DNA of 64,000 bases from Epiperipatus broadwayi (taxonomy: Eukaryota > Onychophora > Udeonychophora > Euonychophora > Peripatidae). Shown one piece after another: positions 1 through 11,072 of the stretch. Every line of letters begins with the position of its first letter. Within the stretch, counting starts at the first letter, position 1. The position numbers were made by a program, and so were the translations under genes. A model generated the notes under the pieces. That model worked only from the letters and a program-made list of their open reading frames with translations. It ran no database searches and was not told where the DNA came from. The stretch is from assembly GCA_028023455.1 (NCBI GenBank), contig JAQFVV010000031.1, positions 3,290,001 to 3,354,000 of the forward strand. The letters run 5' to 3'.

Positions 1-1207
1 TATTATACATGCTAAAATGTTGGCATATGGATATCTATGGTCGACAAACATAACTGTGAACATTGAGAAATAGATAAAGAAATATTCAACCTGCCAATTC
101 ACAACAAAAGGCAGATTAAAAGTTACACATCATGTTCAATGATTACAAAGCGACATCAAAAAGACTATAAAATTAGGATCAATTAGTCAATAGAGAATTT
201 AAAGTAAAAAATTTCATATCACGAATTATTAAAAGCAATTGTTTTAGATAAGAGTACAGCATTCAAATCACAAAAAAGAGAATTACTTCAACATGGGAGG
301 TATTGAACATATATGTACATCATAGTCATTCAATTACTTAAAAGAAGACAGAAACAAAAAGTTCATGAAACTCTAGATGTATTTCTATTTCACCAACATT
401 GTTGATGGTTACCGGTAAACTTGAGAAGCATTATTATGAGAAGAAATTAAGAAACAAATTATCAACTTTAATTCATTTAGAAAAGAAAAGCAAATAAAAT
501 TTTGTGACCAAAAGTATAAGAAATTAATTAGTGGGAAAATTTGATTATTTAAAGAAAAATGTTTAGAAAGGCTAATAATTCAAAGATTATTTGAACAAAT
601 AATTTCTGTACAATTAAACTATGGGAATATTCACCAACCAAAGTAAAAGAATCAAAATATCCCATGATTTAAACTCGCACTAAAAAATGAATAATAGACA
701 CTTAAGAGAAACAAGAAACCAAGTTAAAAGTGCAGATATGATAAGTAGATTGAAAGTCAGTTGGTAGAAAAAAAATTACTACTGAGAAAGTCATATATAA
801 ATAATGAGAGAGAGGCAAATTATTACAAATTTAAAGCAAAAGATTATTCTAAAATTTAGATTCTGTAAATATGAAGAAGATCAGAGTCTCCAACACACTA
901 CTTACACTGTCATGCACATAATAAGAGTATATATGTCAGTGTATGTGTTATTGAATAAATGTCTCAGAAGCATAAGGCTTCGTGTAAATATAAAAATTAA
1001 ATAAACCCTTAAATTCAGAGTGAGTTAATTTTGAGACACTAAAAATATAATACACTGTTGAATATTCTCACACACATTATGTAATAAAAAGTTTTTATTT
1101 AATATTTAAAATAATTTTTGAAGCATAGTTGATTACTTCTGATCGATTTAAGTCACAAATATTTTCCATCTAAGTGTTATATTTAAATACAAGTATAGTA
1201 TATATAC
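1..1207. other. A+T-rich intergenic DNA, no gene seen
   Basis: Only short spurious ORFs are present. I see no domain, splice pattern or repeat boundary that I can support before the long repeat starting near 1208. Confidence 0.6.
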
Positions 1208-2198
1208 TGTACCGGACAAAACATGTTCATCCATCTAACATGAGCTGAACCTCACAAAATGTACTTCAAACCCAGTTAAACCCGAGATTTAGATCAGGGA
1301 CCAACCTGGATTCGAACCCACTCCATAAGCCCCAGATCAAACATCTAATGAACAACATATAATGATGGCACATGAGAATTTATTTTAAATCTGGCCCACT
1401 AACAGAGTGGAGAAGACAATGAGACATCTATTAACTATGACATAACTAAAATATGTATACGCATGGCTGTACATTTGGAAGTGGAGAAAAAAGGAATTCG
1501 AACTACTCAAACAAGTTAGATAATAAAAAATATATAGTTTAATATAGTGACAAATTATTTACATACATTTATAAATTAATGGCCTACATTAGTATGTGCG
1601 TGAATGAGCAAGCGGTCTACCAAACAGTATATAATTACAAAATGTCATTCATACTATTATTTCTCATATGCTCTTTTATTAGCTAAATAATATATTATAA
1701 ATAAACATACATCTTTGGTGAGTCTAATATTAAGATGCTAATCAATTATTAGAAAGAATTTACATAAAATTGCTATTAACACTTTGGGTTATGGTTCTGA
1801 AACATGGTGACTAATATTATTTTGGGGAGCATTCTGAGATTCATTACAGATATAATATAAACTATTTTCACACCATTACGGGCGGTCGTGAAAATAAATA
1901 AAATACATTTGAAAACTTATTTTTAGTTATAGGACAAAATATTTATTGAAAATTATTTTAATTAACAATAGTAAGAACCCTTTATTTTCCCCAAGGCAAA
2001 TACTTAAATAACAAATTCCGACAATGGGATTGCATAATAAGATTAAAATAATATTATAAATTAATAAAGTTAATAATATTTGGCATATATATATATATTG
2101 AGCACAGCGCAATTTTAATAATACTACAGCACTAAAATTAGGTCATAAGCAAAAGAAATAATGATATGAAGAAGTTTGTGATCCTGACATTGGCAAAA

Positions 2199-2263
2199 GC
2201 GGTCATGCTTCTTCTCTAAGCCCCCCCCCCCCCTTCTTAGGGCAGTTCTTAGAGAAGAGTGAA
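2199..2263. other. Poly-C run inside an inverted repeat
   Basis: Thirteen consecutive C residues at 2221-2233 are flanked by CTTCTCTAAG (just left of the run) and its exact reverse complement CTTAGAGAAG near 2252-2261. The structure sits about 60 bp downstream of the minus-strand TATA-like box of repeat A. If transcribed, it would lie in the leader as a G-run hairpin. Copy B has only a short C run at the matching place. Confidence 0.6.
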
Positions 2264-2310
2264 TAGGTATTTCGTGGCCCAGGCTGTACTGGAATAACCG
2301 ATGCGAGAGG

Positions 2311-2319
2311 CCTTTTATA
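2311..2319 (-). promoter_or_regulatory. TATA-like box of repeat A
   Basis: The minus strand reads TATAAAAGG. The same motif occurs at the equivalent position in copy B, twice, and TATAAAAAG-like versions occur in the LTRs at 5060-8549 and 42078. Recurrence in unrelated flanks supports a promoter role in these LTRs. No transcript evidence is available. Confidence 0.4.
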
Positions 2320-4334
2320 CAAAAGTTTGGTCCTGAGAAGTTCAACTATCAACAGAACAGAATATGAAGAAAATCTATGGGTTTGAACTTGTCGCAACCC
2401 CCAGATTGGAAGCACATAATATATATATAAATTCATGAAGTGGAGCCGAATATCAGCAACACAGTATGGATGAATGTCACTAACAACATGGAATAAGGTT
2501 TACTGCTTTAAAAATAAATGACCACTTATTTGAATGCCATAATTTATACAAATAATACGTTAAGCAGTTATAATATATAGAGAGAGATTTAGATTTCATT
2601 TACTAAAATATACGTTTAAATTTGACCCCCCTCCTTTTCTGATATTTAAAATAATTCAATCCCACCTTTGTGGATTTTATAACAACTGAGAATATTTAAG
2701 CATATACTATTTTAAGAGTATAGAAAAAAATAAAATAACTAGCAGTTATATATAGAAAACAATAAGTCACTCTTTCACAAGAATAATTAATATTTTATAT
2801 GATTTCAGAGCCTTAATTAACTTAAGTTCTGGATTCACCCTCGGTAGAGAATCCAGAGTTAAACAAATAACAAATTTTTACACTAAAACATAAACAAAAT
2901 GTTGACTCGTAAAAACAATCTGCCGAGCGTATTAATTAGTAATGCATTATATTTTAAGGGGACGTTAATAATCTTGATTCATGAAGGTTTACTTAAAAAG
3001 AAAGAAAAGATATTACAAAATTCAACTCATCAGATTGCTTGAGATTGGCATATTAATAACTAAAATAGACATATAAAATCAAATAATAAATAACTATAAA
3101 TAAATAACAGCACCAAAATTAAAGAAAGTTAGAGCATATGAGATAGGATTAAATTTATAGAAATTATTTAAGAGCAAATTACATTTACATATTTTTTTAA
3201 AAAAAGGCAAAGTTAAATAATACATGAGAAATCTTGATAGTAGAATTCGAGATTAACTAGATTTAGCTTCAATGGTGGCGGTTTGAAATAATTTACCTTG
3301 CACTATTTAAGAGTCCATTTTTCAAAGTACAGCATTTAATGGATCTATGTGAGTTCTTATGTGATGAGAAAGTTTCTATTCAGCATTCTAAAGTTCACCA
3401 TTAGTCTTTTACTTCCTTTCAGGGCAGAAGTTAGATGTATATTAGCGGGAATAAGACCCAAAAGTGTCTGAAAGATGATTGGCATCTACTCTATCATTAT
3501 ATTATATTTCAAAGTTGTGTAGAGTATTGATGACAACACACTTCTCTCAGTAGTAGCTATCAGTTCTCTGGTGATTTAAAATCAGGCCATTTTATACTCC
3601 TGCCCAGGTATTTGAAGAATGCTTTTAATTACTTAGTTTTAGCTCAAAATCTAATCTTTGATCTTAAAATTTTTTACCTTTTCTTTATTCATTGTTTTTG
3701 AAGATGTAACATTAGATAATGTCCAAAAATAAATTCAAATCTATTTCCAGATTAGAAATAGATTTGACAAAAATGTTTACAACAAAAGAAAATCTTTAAT
3801 CTTAATCCCCATTTTATTTTAAGTAAAAACTTTAATTAAAAATTCCTTCCCCCAGATTAAAACAATAGTGTTTCCAACTCTTTAATTATTTTTGGACAAT
3901 TAACATTGCATCTTCCATCTCAAATTTTATAAAATATACATTTTAATAGGAAAAACAATTTAAAAAGAAAAAGTTTTAAAAATGACAGCTAATAAAATAT
4001 TTTTAAAAATTCAATGTTTTGTTAGTATTTTTGCTCCTATAATATATATATATATATATCTGAGCCGCACCTATATACTTTAATTTAAAAAAAATAATTA
4101 ATAATAATTTTTAAAAATGTTATTGAAACATTAAAATTTTATAACTTAGGCACGCATCTCAAATATATACATAAAATATATATACATGTCAAAAAGAGTG
4201 GGATGGGATATAGGGTTTGAATACAAGTTAGTAGATGGAACCATGAAGCACAATCTTAAGCTAAGATTGACTGCATCAATACTTAAGCTAGATATAATTT
4301 GAGGGAATTTGAAGGCAGACTTTCAATCTCCCTT

Positions 4335-4640
4335 TAGTTATCCACTCTTATCCACTCTATCTTATACAACCAATACACATGACCACAACATGTGAAAAAA
4401 TAAATGATCTCCAATAAATGTATTTTGTGCTGAACCAGTGCTCCCATATATATTTGTGTGGCAGATGATAATCTGAGCCAACTGATGAGCCCTGGTTCAG
4501 CATGAAATATGTATATTGGAGATCATTTATCTTTTTCACATTACATGGTTATGTGTATAAGTTGTATAAGATAGAGTGGATGACTATAAAGAGTTTGAAT
4601 GTCTGAGTTCAAATCTTCTCTAATTTCATCTAAGTGTTGT
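4335..4640. repeat. Inverted pair of a short dispersed repeat with tRNA-like B box
   Basis: Bases 4335-4440 and 4485-4590 are reverse complements with few differences, forming a hairpin of roughly 105-bp arms. The right arm continues into a sequence ending in GAGTTCAAATCTTC near 4605-4619, which resembles a pol III B box. Related plus-strand copies occur at about 15612-15700, 24251-24323 and 47036-47150. I infer a tRNA-derived SINE inserted twice in opposite orientation, or a MITE that carries it. Confidence 0.5.
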
Positions 4641-5059
4641 AAACAGGAGTCATTGATTTGAACGGTCTACATAAACTGATGATTAACACAAAAGAAAAAG
4701 TTCCTAATTTGTAATTCAATTAAGAATCAGTAATCAAATAACCAGTTATGTTTCATCAAGAGTAATGCATGTGAGAAATGCATAGAATATCTTCTGAACA
4801 ATGTTTGTCATCAATTCCTTAGGAAAAAATAAAATAAAACATTATGGAAAACATTTGACATGGTAGATTAAAATGTTTACTTTATTTTGATAGTATAAAA
4901 ACGTTTATATATCTATTGGAGCCATACTGTAATTCTAACTAATATAAAAAATAATACTTTTATCAAGTAACATAAAATTTTTCCAATTAAGTTATCCATC
5001 AAACAGATAGATAAACATGCAAGCTTCTAAAAAATGCTAGAACTTGAATATATATATAT

Positions 5060-6432
5060 TATAACGTTTTCCGTTTTGCTATGCCTCTACACGCTAATAT
5101 AAACTGCGCGTGAGTTGATCAAGCTATGTCAAAAAAGAAAAAAGTTGTATTTCTATTCTAAAAACACAGCTAGTTTTCCTGATCAACTTCAGCCTATTAA
5201 TTGTTACGAATTGTGCTATTGACAAAATCAACTTTTAATTTTATTTACTATGGGCGCCAGAATTCCTAAGAATCCGCTGAAATATGTCACCAGCACCTCT
5301 CGCAAGTTGTAAAACAAAAAAAAATAAAAAGATTTTTATTATATTTTTTTTAAGGGGCGGTAATTCTACCGTAATGAGAATTAATGATTTTTACGATTAT
5401 TAGTCCTGGGCGTATTGAAACATATTAGCAAAGGTAACTTACGTTTAAATCTTATTACACTAAAAATAAATTTAATAATAAAAAATAATAACTATTATTA
5501 ATAACGCACAAATGAGAATTGATATTAGAAATATTTTTAATTTTGACAAACTAAAATACTTCATGTTAAGTAGCTAATTAATACCTTGGAGAGAACACAT
5601 TTAATTCAGGTGGGAAATATCCAGAAAATATAAATATCAGTTAAAATAAACAAAAAGTTCTTGGTTAAATAAGAGTCTCTCATATGGAAAAATTAAAGTC
5701 ACTATCGGGATTCTTTTATACGTATATTTTTATGAGTAGTTTTAAATAGTTAACTTTGTCACAATCAGGATAATTATTCTTACCGGTAAGTTTCATGAAT
5801 TCAGTAGTAGATAACTATGCATAGTTTTTTGGTTATAATGAGCTCGGCCTTTTGGTTATTGCTTGATCTTGTGGTCCATTTCCCCAGTCGGTCACGAAGG
5901 CTTTTCCTGGTGTACATCATTAGGTCCGATGTCTTCAGAAGCTCCGGTTCACTGCGACATGCTGAATTCCTTCAGCGAAGAGCGATCTTGGATATATTAA
6001 TGTTTTCCAAGACCAACTAGAGAAACAAAACGAACAAGACGTTCCTTCAACCGGATCCCTCCTTTTTATATCCAGTTTTCAGGACTTCTGCGCATGCTAG
6101 TACCATGCCTTTTTAATCTTATCCAGTCTTTATAAATTTTATGTAATAAAGTCTTTATTTTCTTCAAGTTTTCGGCCATCTTTAATTAATTTGAGTATTT
6201 CTACTTTCAGCTTATCTTTTTTTACTTGCTTTTGGAATTCTTTTGTTCTCTCCAATTACTGTTATTACTAATCACATAAAAAAAAATAAGAAGAATAATT
6301 CAACCCTCATTGTACGTTTTTTTTTTTTTTAAAAAAAAATTACTCAACAAAATTTTAAATCCACTTTTATCTTTTAGTTTTTTTTTTTACCCAATGCCAA
6401 TATATTTGTAATGTATATAAATAAACGTTACA
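5060..6432 (-). repeat. LTR (3' LTR in minus orientation)
   Basis: It is 1373 bp and almost identical to 7178-8549. It contains a 67-codon open frame on the plus strand (5817-6020) that the other LTR also keeps open. The frame lies in the GC-richer stretch beside the TATA box and runs antisense to the inferred transcript, so I do not call it a gene. The inferred TATA box lies at 6061-6069. Confidence 0.8.
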
Positions 6433-7177
6433 ATACCACCAGTGCCAGAAGATGAGAATAAAATAGGGATTTACACTAATTTTATTCTTAAGTTTTTAAA
6501 TTCATATTCGTATTTTTTTTTCTGTAGTAGCGTGCTGATATATTGTGTAGACTCATTCACAAGCAACGTTCGGCTTTAACGCCCACTTTTAGATCTAACA
6601 TGGCAGGAATGGAAAATATTTCAACATTCATCTGTGTCCTATCCGCTTTAGTGTAATATTAACAATAAGAAGCCCAAGTTATAAGCACAAACGAGCGTTG
6701 CTCATCGTTCTGAGTCTTACAGGCTCGTGGCAACTTGGTCCAACTTGATCTGCCTTCCCCTTTATTGGGATCTCTGCTAGAAATAGTCTGATGAGCATTT
6801 AAAGACGGTCTTATGTTCATATACTGCGGATAAGGACTTGGGGCTATGTTATTCCCCTCTTCAGTAACCGCCTACCCGGTCAAATACTTGTGACTTACAT
6901 CTACATCAGCCACGATCGTGTTTTTAGACATATATAAAAAAATATACATATATATTTTTTCTTTCTGGAAGTCATATTAAAAAAATATCTTCTTTCATAT
7001 TTTAATAATCAGGGTTTAATTAGTTAGTTTTTTTTTTATAATTTTTTTCTTTTTTCAAAAAAATCATAATTTATTTTCCGGCTGTGAGTTTCTTTGAGTC
7101 ATCATTGTAACGTTCTTTATCATTACAACTCATCTCAGGTTGTAGTTGTTAAATCGAAGCCTGAGTTGGGTCACCAT
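6433..7177 (-). other. Internal region of the LTR element, non-coding
   Basis: The 745 bp lack any recognisable retroelement domain in either strand. In minus orientation it starts with the candidate primer-binding site (7159-7175, TGGTGACCCAACTCAGG). Near 7090-7120 there is a second, decayed version of the LTR-end-plus-TGRTGAC junction. A GC-richer segment at 6560-6910 has short open stretches without recognisable homology. No clear polypurine tract is visible before the 3' LTR. Confidence 0.55.
7159..7175 (-). promoter_or_regulatory. Candidate tRNA primer-binding site
   Basis: On the minus strand TGGTGACCCAACTCAGG follows the LTR end after two or three bases. Primer-binding sites pair with the CCA-terminated 3' end of a tRNA and so begin with TGG. 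I did not identify the tRNA. Confidence 0.5.
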
Positions 7178-8549
7178 TATAACGTTTTCCGTTTTGCTAG
7201 GCCTCTACACGCTAATATAAACTGCGTGTGAGTTGATCAAGCTATGTCAAAAAAGAAGAAAGTTGTATTTCTATTCTAAAAACACAGCTATTTTTCCTGA
7301 TCAACTTCAGCCTATTAATTGTTACGAATTGTGCTATTGACAAAATCAACTTTTAATTTTATTTACTATGGGCACCAGAATTCCTAAGAATTCGCTGAAA
7401 TATGTCGCCAGCACCTCTCGCAAGTTGTAAAACAAAAAAAAATAAAAAGATTTTTATTATATTTTTTTTTAAGGGGCGGTAATTCTACCATAATGAGAAT
7501 TAATGATTTTTACGATTATTAGTCCTGGGCGTATTGAAACATATTAGCAAAGGTAACTTACGTTTAAATCTTATTACACTAAAAATAAATTTAATAATAA
7601 AAAATAATAACTATTATTAATAACGCACAAATGAGAATTGATATTAGAAATATTTTTAATTTTGACAAACTAAAATACTTCACGTTAAGTAGCTAATTAA
7701 TACCTTGGAGAGAACACATTTAATTCAGGTGGGAAATATCCAGAAAATATAAATATCAGTTAAAATAAACAAAAAGTTCTTGGTTAAATAAGAGTCTCTC
7801 ATATAGAAAAATTAAAGTCACTATCGGGATTCTTTTATACGTATATTTTTACGAGTAGTTTTAAATAGTTAACTTTGTCACAATCAGGATAATTATTCTT
7901 ACCGGTAAGTTTCATGAATTCAGTAGTAGATAACTATGCATAGTTTTTTGGTTATAATGAGCTCGGCCTTTTGGTTATTGCTTGATCTTGTGGTCCATTT
8001 CCCCAGTCAGTCACGAAAGCTTTTCCTGGTGTACATCATTAGGTCCGATGTCTTCAGAAGCTCCGGTTCACTGCGACATGTCGAATTCATTCAGCGAAGA
8101 GTGATCTTGGATATATTAATGTTATCCAAGACCAACTAGAGAAACAAAATGAACAAGACGTTCCTTCAACCGGATCCCTCCTTTTTATATCCAGTTTTCA
8201 GGACTTCTGCGCATGCTAGTACCATGCCTTTTTAATCTTATCCAGTCTTTATAAATTTTATGTAATAAAGTCTTTATTTTCTTCAAGTTTTCGGCCATCT
8301 TTAATTAATTTGAGTATTTCTACTTTCAGCTTATCTTTTTTTACTTGCTTTTGGAATTCTTTTGTTCTCTCCAATTACTGTTATTACTAATCACATAAAA
8401 AAAAATAAGAAGAATAATTCAACCCTCATTGTACGTTTTTTTTTTTAAAAAAAAAATTACTCAACAAAATTTTAAATCCACTTTTATCTTTTAGTTTTTT
8501 TTTTTACCCAATGCCAATATATTTGTAATGTATATAAATAAACGTTACA
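7178..8549 (-). repeat. LTR (5' LTR in minus orientation)
   Basis: This is the partner of 5060-6432, 1372 bp long. Most differences from its partner are transitions, several at CpG or TpG positions (for example GCGCGTG against GCGTGTG). The TATA-like box on the minus strand lies at about 8181-8188. An (AT)n run follows at 8550-8563. Confidence 0.8.
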
Positions 8550-8889
8550 ATATATATATATATTGTAATGGGATGGGGGGTTGGAAGTGGATAGAGTGAA
8601 TCTGGGGTGATGGAATATCATCATCATCACTCACAGTCAATTTAAAATGAAATATCAAATTAATTATTAATGTTTAATAATTCAAAATATTTAAGAAAGC
8701 AATTTTATATATTAAAAAGAGCATGAAATTAGAGACTCTCTGAGAGCATTGAGAGATCAGCCAGTCACTCCTTAGAGTAACTAAAATAACTATACATCAT
8801 TCATATATCAGCCAGCATTATCAAAAAGTAAAAATAAACATCAATCTAACTAAGTATGAGTACTACTCAAAATACCATTCATTGTCATG

Positions 8890-9130
8890 AATCATCCACA
8901 ATAAAATATATTAAAATCAACAGTCCATCTTGTGGTTGGATTTGAACAATAAAAAATATAAATCAACAGTCAACTTTGTGACTGGATTGGAAATAGGTCT
9001 TTTGTAGACCAGGCTAACTACTGAGCCTTTACCACCTTGGGCAATTATTTAAACATAATATGGATGCACCAACTTAGTGCCCATGCATTAGAATACACAA
9101 TAATCAGAAATTGAAACAATAATGCTGGGA
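8890..9130 (-). repeat. tRNA-derived SINE-like repeat
   Basis: Read on the minus strand, AGGCTCAGTAGTTAGCC (about 9021-9037) resembles the pol III A box and tRNA D-arm. CTATTTCCAATCC about 22 bases downstream resembles a decayed B box. A second B-box-like GTTCAAATCCAACC and its tail follow, so the B-box region is tandemly duplicated with about a 60-bp period. Whether it is a SINE or a tRNA pseudogene cannot be settled from one copy. Confidence 0.45.
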
Positions 9131-9259
9131 CATTTAAAACATGCTGATTATCATCAATGCTCTGACCACTTAAGTACCATTAATGTACTGGCCAACTATA
9201 AACTTAACTTCTAATAAGACTAAATTAAAATCAAAAGCTAGCGCATAGGCTTTAAAGAG

Positions 9260-11072
9260 TACACCTGAGTCTCGTTTTATGTGGTAGATAGATTCTGCAG
9301 AAAACTGACATTTAAAAAATTGCACAAAAAATAGACTTAACTTACCTTGAAAAATGGGAGATTGGTTCCAAAATGTTCAAAAATCGCATAAAAGCAAAAC
9401 AACAACGTAAACTTACTTTAAAATTTGCATTAAAAAAAAGAAAATAAAGTATGACTAATAAAAAATTTCAGATATTTGAAAAAAATTGATACAAGACAAA
9501 CTTTTTTTTATTAACTATTTCATTTTATTCAAAACAATATGTTTTTATGTGTAATTTATTTTACATTTTTTGATTCATATTTTAATGATTACCGCTATTT
9601 GACAATATGTGTTTCATTTGTGAACTGGTAAGAAATCAGATTCATCACAAGAGGATGTACAACTAATGCCACCTTCAATCTTGTACTGTGTTAATGGTTT
9701 TCTATCGACAATGTAATTGGTGATTAAACTTTGAGATGATGATTTTACTAATTGTTTATGAAGCTCACGATATCCAGACTGCTATGTCTAGCTGTTAGAG
9801 AATGCACTTCTATTAGTGCAACTATATATATAACATGCTTCTACAAGTGTGTTAATAATGATTAATGGTTAAATTTTATTTTATACACTTATATACACAT
9901 GGAGAAACTTTTAGATAGAAAAAAGTTACAAGTAAAAAATTTAAAAAATTTTTAAAGATAAATTCTTTTTAAGTAGAAATTAAAAGTTTTTAAATATTTT
10001 TACTTGTAATTTTTTTCTGTCTAAAAGTTTCTTCATGTACATATGTGTATAAAAGAAAATATAAACACCCTTTAATACATTCTTTTTAAGTAGAAAATAA
10101 AAGTTATAACTTTTTTCTGTCTAAAAGTTTCTTCATGTACATATGTGTATAAAAGAAAATATAAACTCACTTTAAAAATACATTCTTTTTAAGTAGAAAA
10201 TAAAAGTTATAACTTTTTTGTCTAAAAGTTTCTTCATGTATATATGTTTATAAAAGAAGATATAAACACACTTTAAAGATACATTCTTTTTAAGTAGAAA
10301 ATGAAAGTTATTATAACTTTTTTCTGTCTAAAAGTTTCTCCATGTATATATGTGTATAAAAGAAAATATAAACATACACATACATAACACAGACATATAA
10401 CTACTATTTAGCCCTTGTTGGAATTTAAGAGCTTGTTCATTGCAGCAAACTCAGATTTCATCATTTTGTCACACATCAACATAAATATATATGATTAAAT
10501 GATTATTACTGACCAAAAAATAATAAATTTGACAGATATTTTTGTTTACTACTGAAATAAATTTTTAAATGTTCGCATTTTGTTTTTATAAATATTAAAA
10601 AAATGAGATCGCAATCCAAACAAAAAGATTAAGTTATCATTTATAAAAAGATTATTTTCAGTTTACAAAATCTTTATTTCTGATTACATATTTTTTAAAA
10701 ATCTAAAAGAATATTTATTTCTGTTATATCTAAAGAAATATGTTTTAAAAGTTTAAAATTTTTGAATATTTATTACGATATTTTTATACTGTAAGCATAA
10801 GTAGATTGTTTACCTAGAAGCTAAGTTTCTAAATAGCTTCAGGCCACATTCACGTTAGCTGCTAATATAACGTTATATTTTTGGAAAAAAAAAGTATTTC
10901 AAGTCAAAATAAGTTATTAATAATTTATATTTCTTGATATCTAATAAATATAGTGAAATACGAACTTCTTTATCGCATAAAAAACAGCATAAAATGATAT
11001 TAAGAAGAAATATGAATCGCATAACTTCAAAATCGCATTAAAAAAATCTGCATGAAACTAGACCCAGGTGTA
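9260..11072. mobile_element. pogo/Tigger-like MITE, long copy
   Basis: The ends are inverted repeats: left TACACCTGAGTCTCGTTTTA and right, reverse-complemented, TACACCTGGGTCTAGTTTCA. The termini include TA, fitting a TA target duplication. A second copy at 47936-48870 shares both ends and much of the sequence beside them. The CCTCGTTTTAT-like terminus and the repeated subterminal GCATAAAA/CGCATT motifs resemble Tigger-type pogo elements, as I recall them. No transposase ORF remains. This copy has about 870 bp in the middle (roughly 9710-10585) that the short copy lacks, including a tandem array. Confidence 0.7.
9887..10376. repeat. Tandem array with an inverted leading copy, in the MITE
   Basis: Units starting with TTCTTTTTAAGTAGAAA begin at 9963, 10080, 10183 and 10284, giving spacings of 117, 103 and 101 bp. 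Each unit holds CTGTCTAAAAGTTTCTTCAT or a close variant. The stretch 9887-9938 is the reverse complement of part of the first unit, so the array seems to have grown from a small hairpin. Confidence 0.75.

Larger units (their letters stand above)
1208..4285 (-). repeat. Long dispersed repeat copy A, probable solo LTR of about 3 kb
   Basis: This block is repeated at 33228-35722 with about 80-90% identity by eye over most of its length. The left edge reads TGTACCGGACAAAACATG here and TGTACCAGTCAAAACATG there. The homology ends near 4285, just after a small hairpin (AATCTTA-AGC-TAAGATT). The left edge resembles the U5 ends at 37656, 42078 and 52833, so I infer an LTR read on the minus strand. A TATAAAAGG box lies on the minus strand at about 2311-2318, next to GC-richer DNA at 2150-2400. 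Copy A has about 400 bp (near 2403-2803) that copy B lacks. The right terminus is not a clean CA, and no target duplication is visible, so the class is inferred. It could instead be another type of non-coding transposon. Confidence 0.55.
5060..8549 (-). mobile_element. Non-autonomous LTR retrotransposon with two 1.37-kb LTRs
   Basis: Two direct repeats (5060-6432 and 7178-8549) flank a 745-bp interior. I counted roughly 17 differences between them by eye, near 1.3%, so the insertion is recent. Termini on the plus strand are TATAACG and CGTTACA. Both outer flanks start with ATAT inside an (AT)n tract, which fits a 4-bp target duplication but cannot prove it. On the minus strand the interior begins ATGGTGACCCAACTCAGG directly after the LTR. 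TGG at that position is what a primer-binding site needs, so I place the element on the minus strand. A TATAAAAAGG box on the minus strand of both LTRs agrees. No gag, protease, reverse transcriptase or integrase is recognisable, so mobility would depend on enzymes supplied elsewhere. Confidence 0.8.

Noticed and set aside
1208-4285. Helitron interpretation of repeat A, from the hairpin near its right edge
   Set aside because: No CTRR end after the hairpin and no TC start. The left edge matches the LTR-like edges better.
5817-6020. 67-codon frame conserved in both LTRs of the 5-8.5 kb element
   Set aside because: It is on the strand opposite to the inferred transcript and kept only because the LTRs are nearly identical. 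No domain or codon-aware substitution pattern was seen.
9887-10376. Possible CRISPR-like array because of regularly spaced repeats
   Set aside because: The whole 100-bp unit is repeated with no variable spacers, and the context is a eukaryotic MITE.
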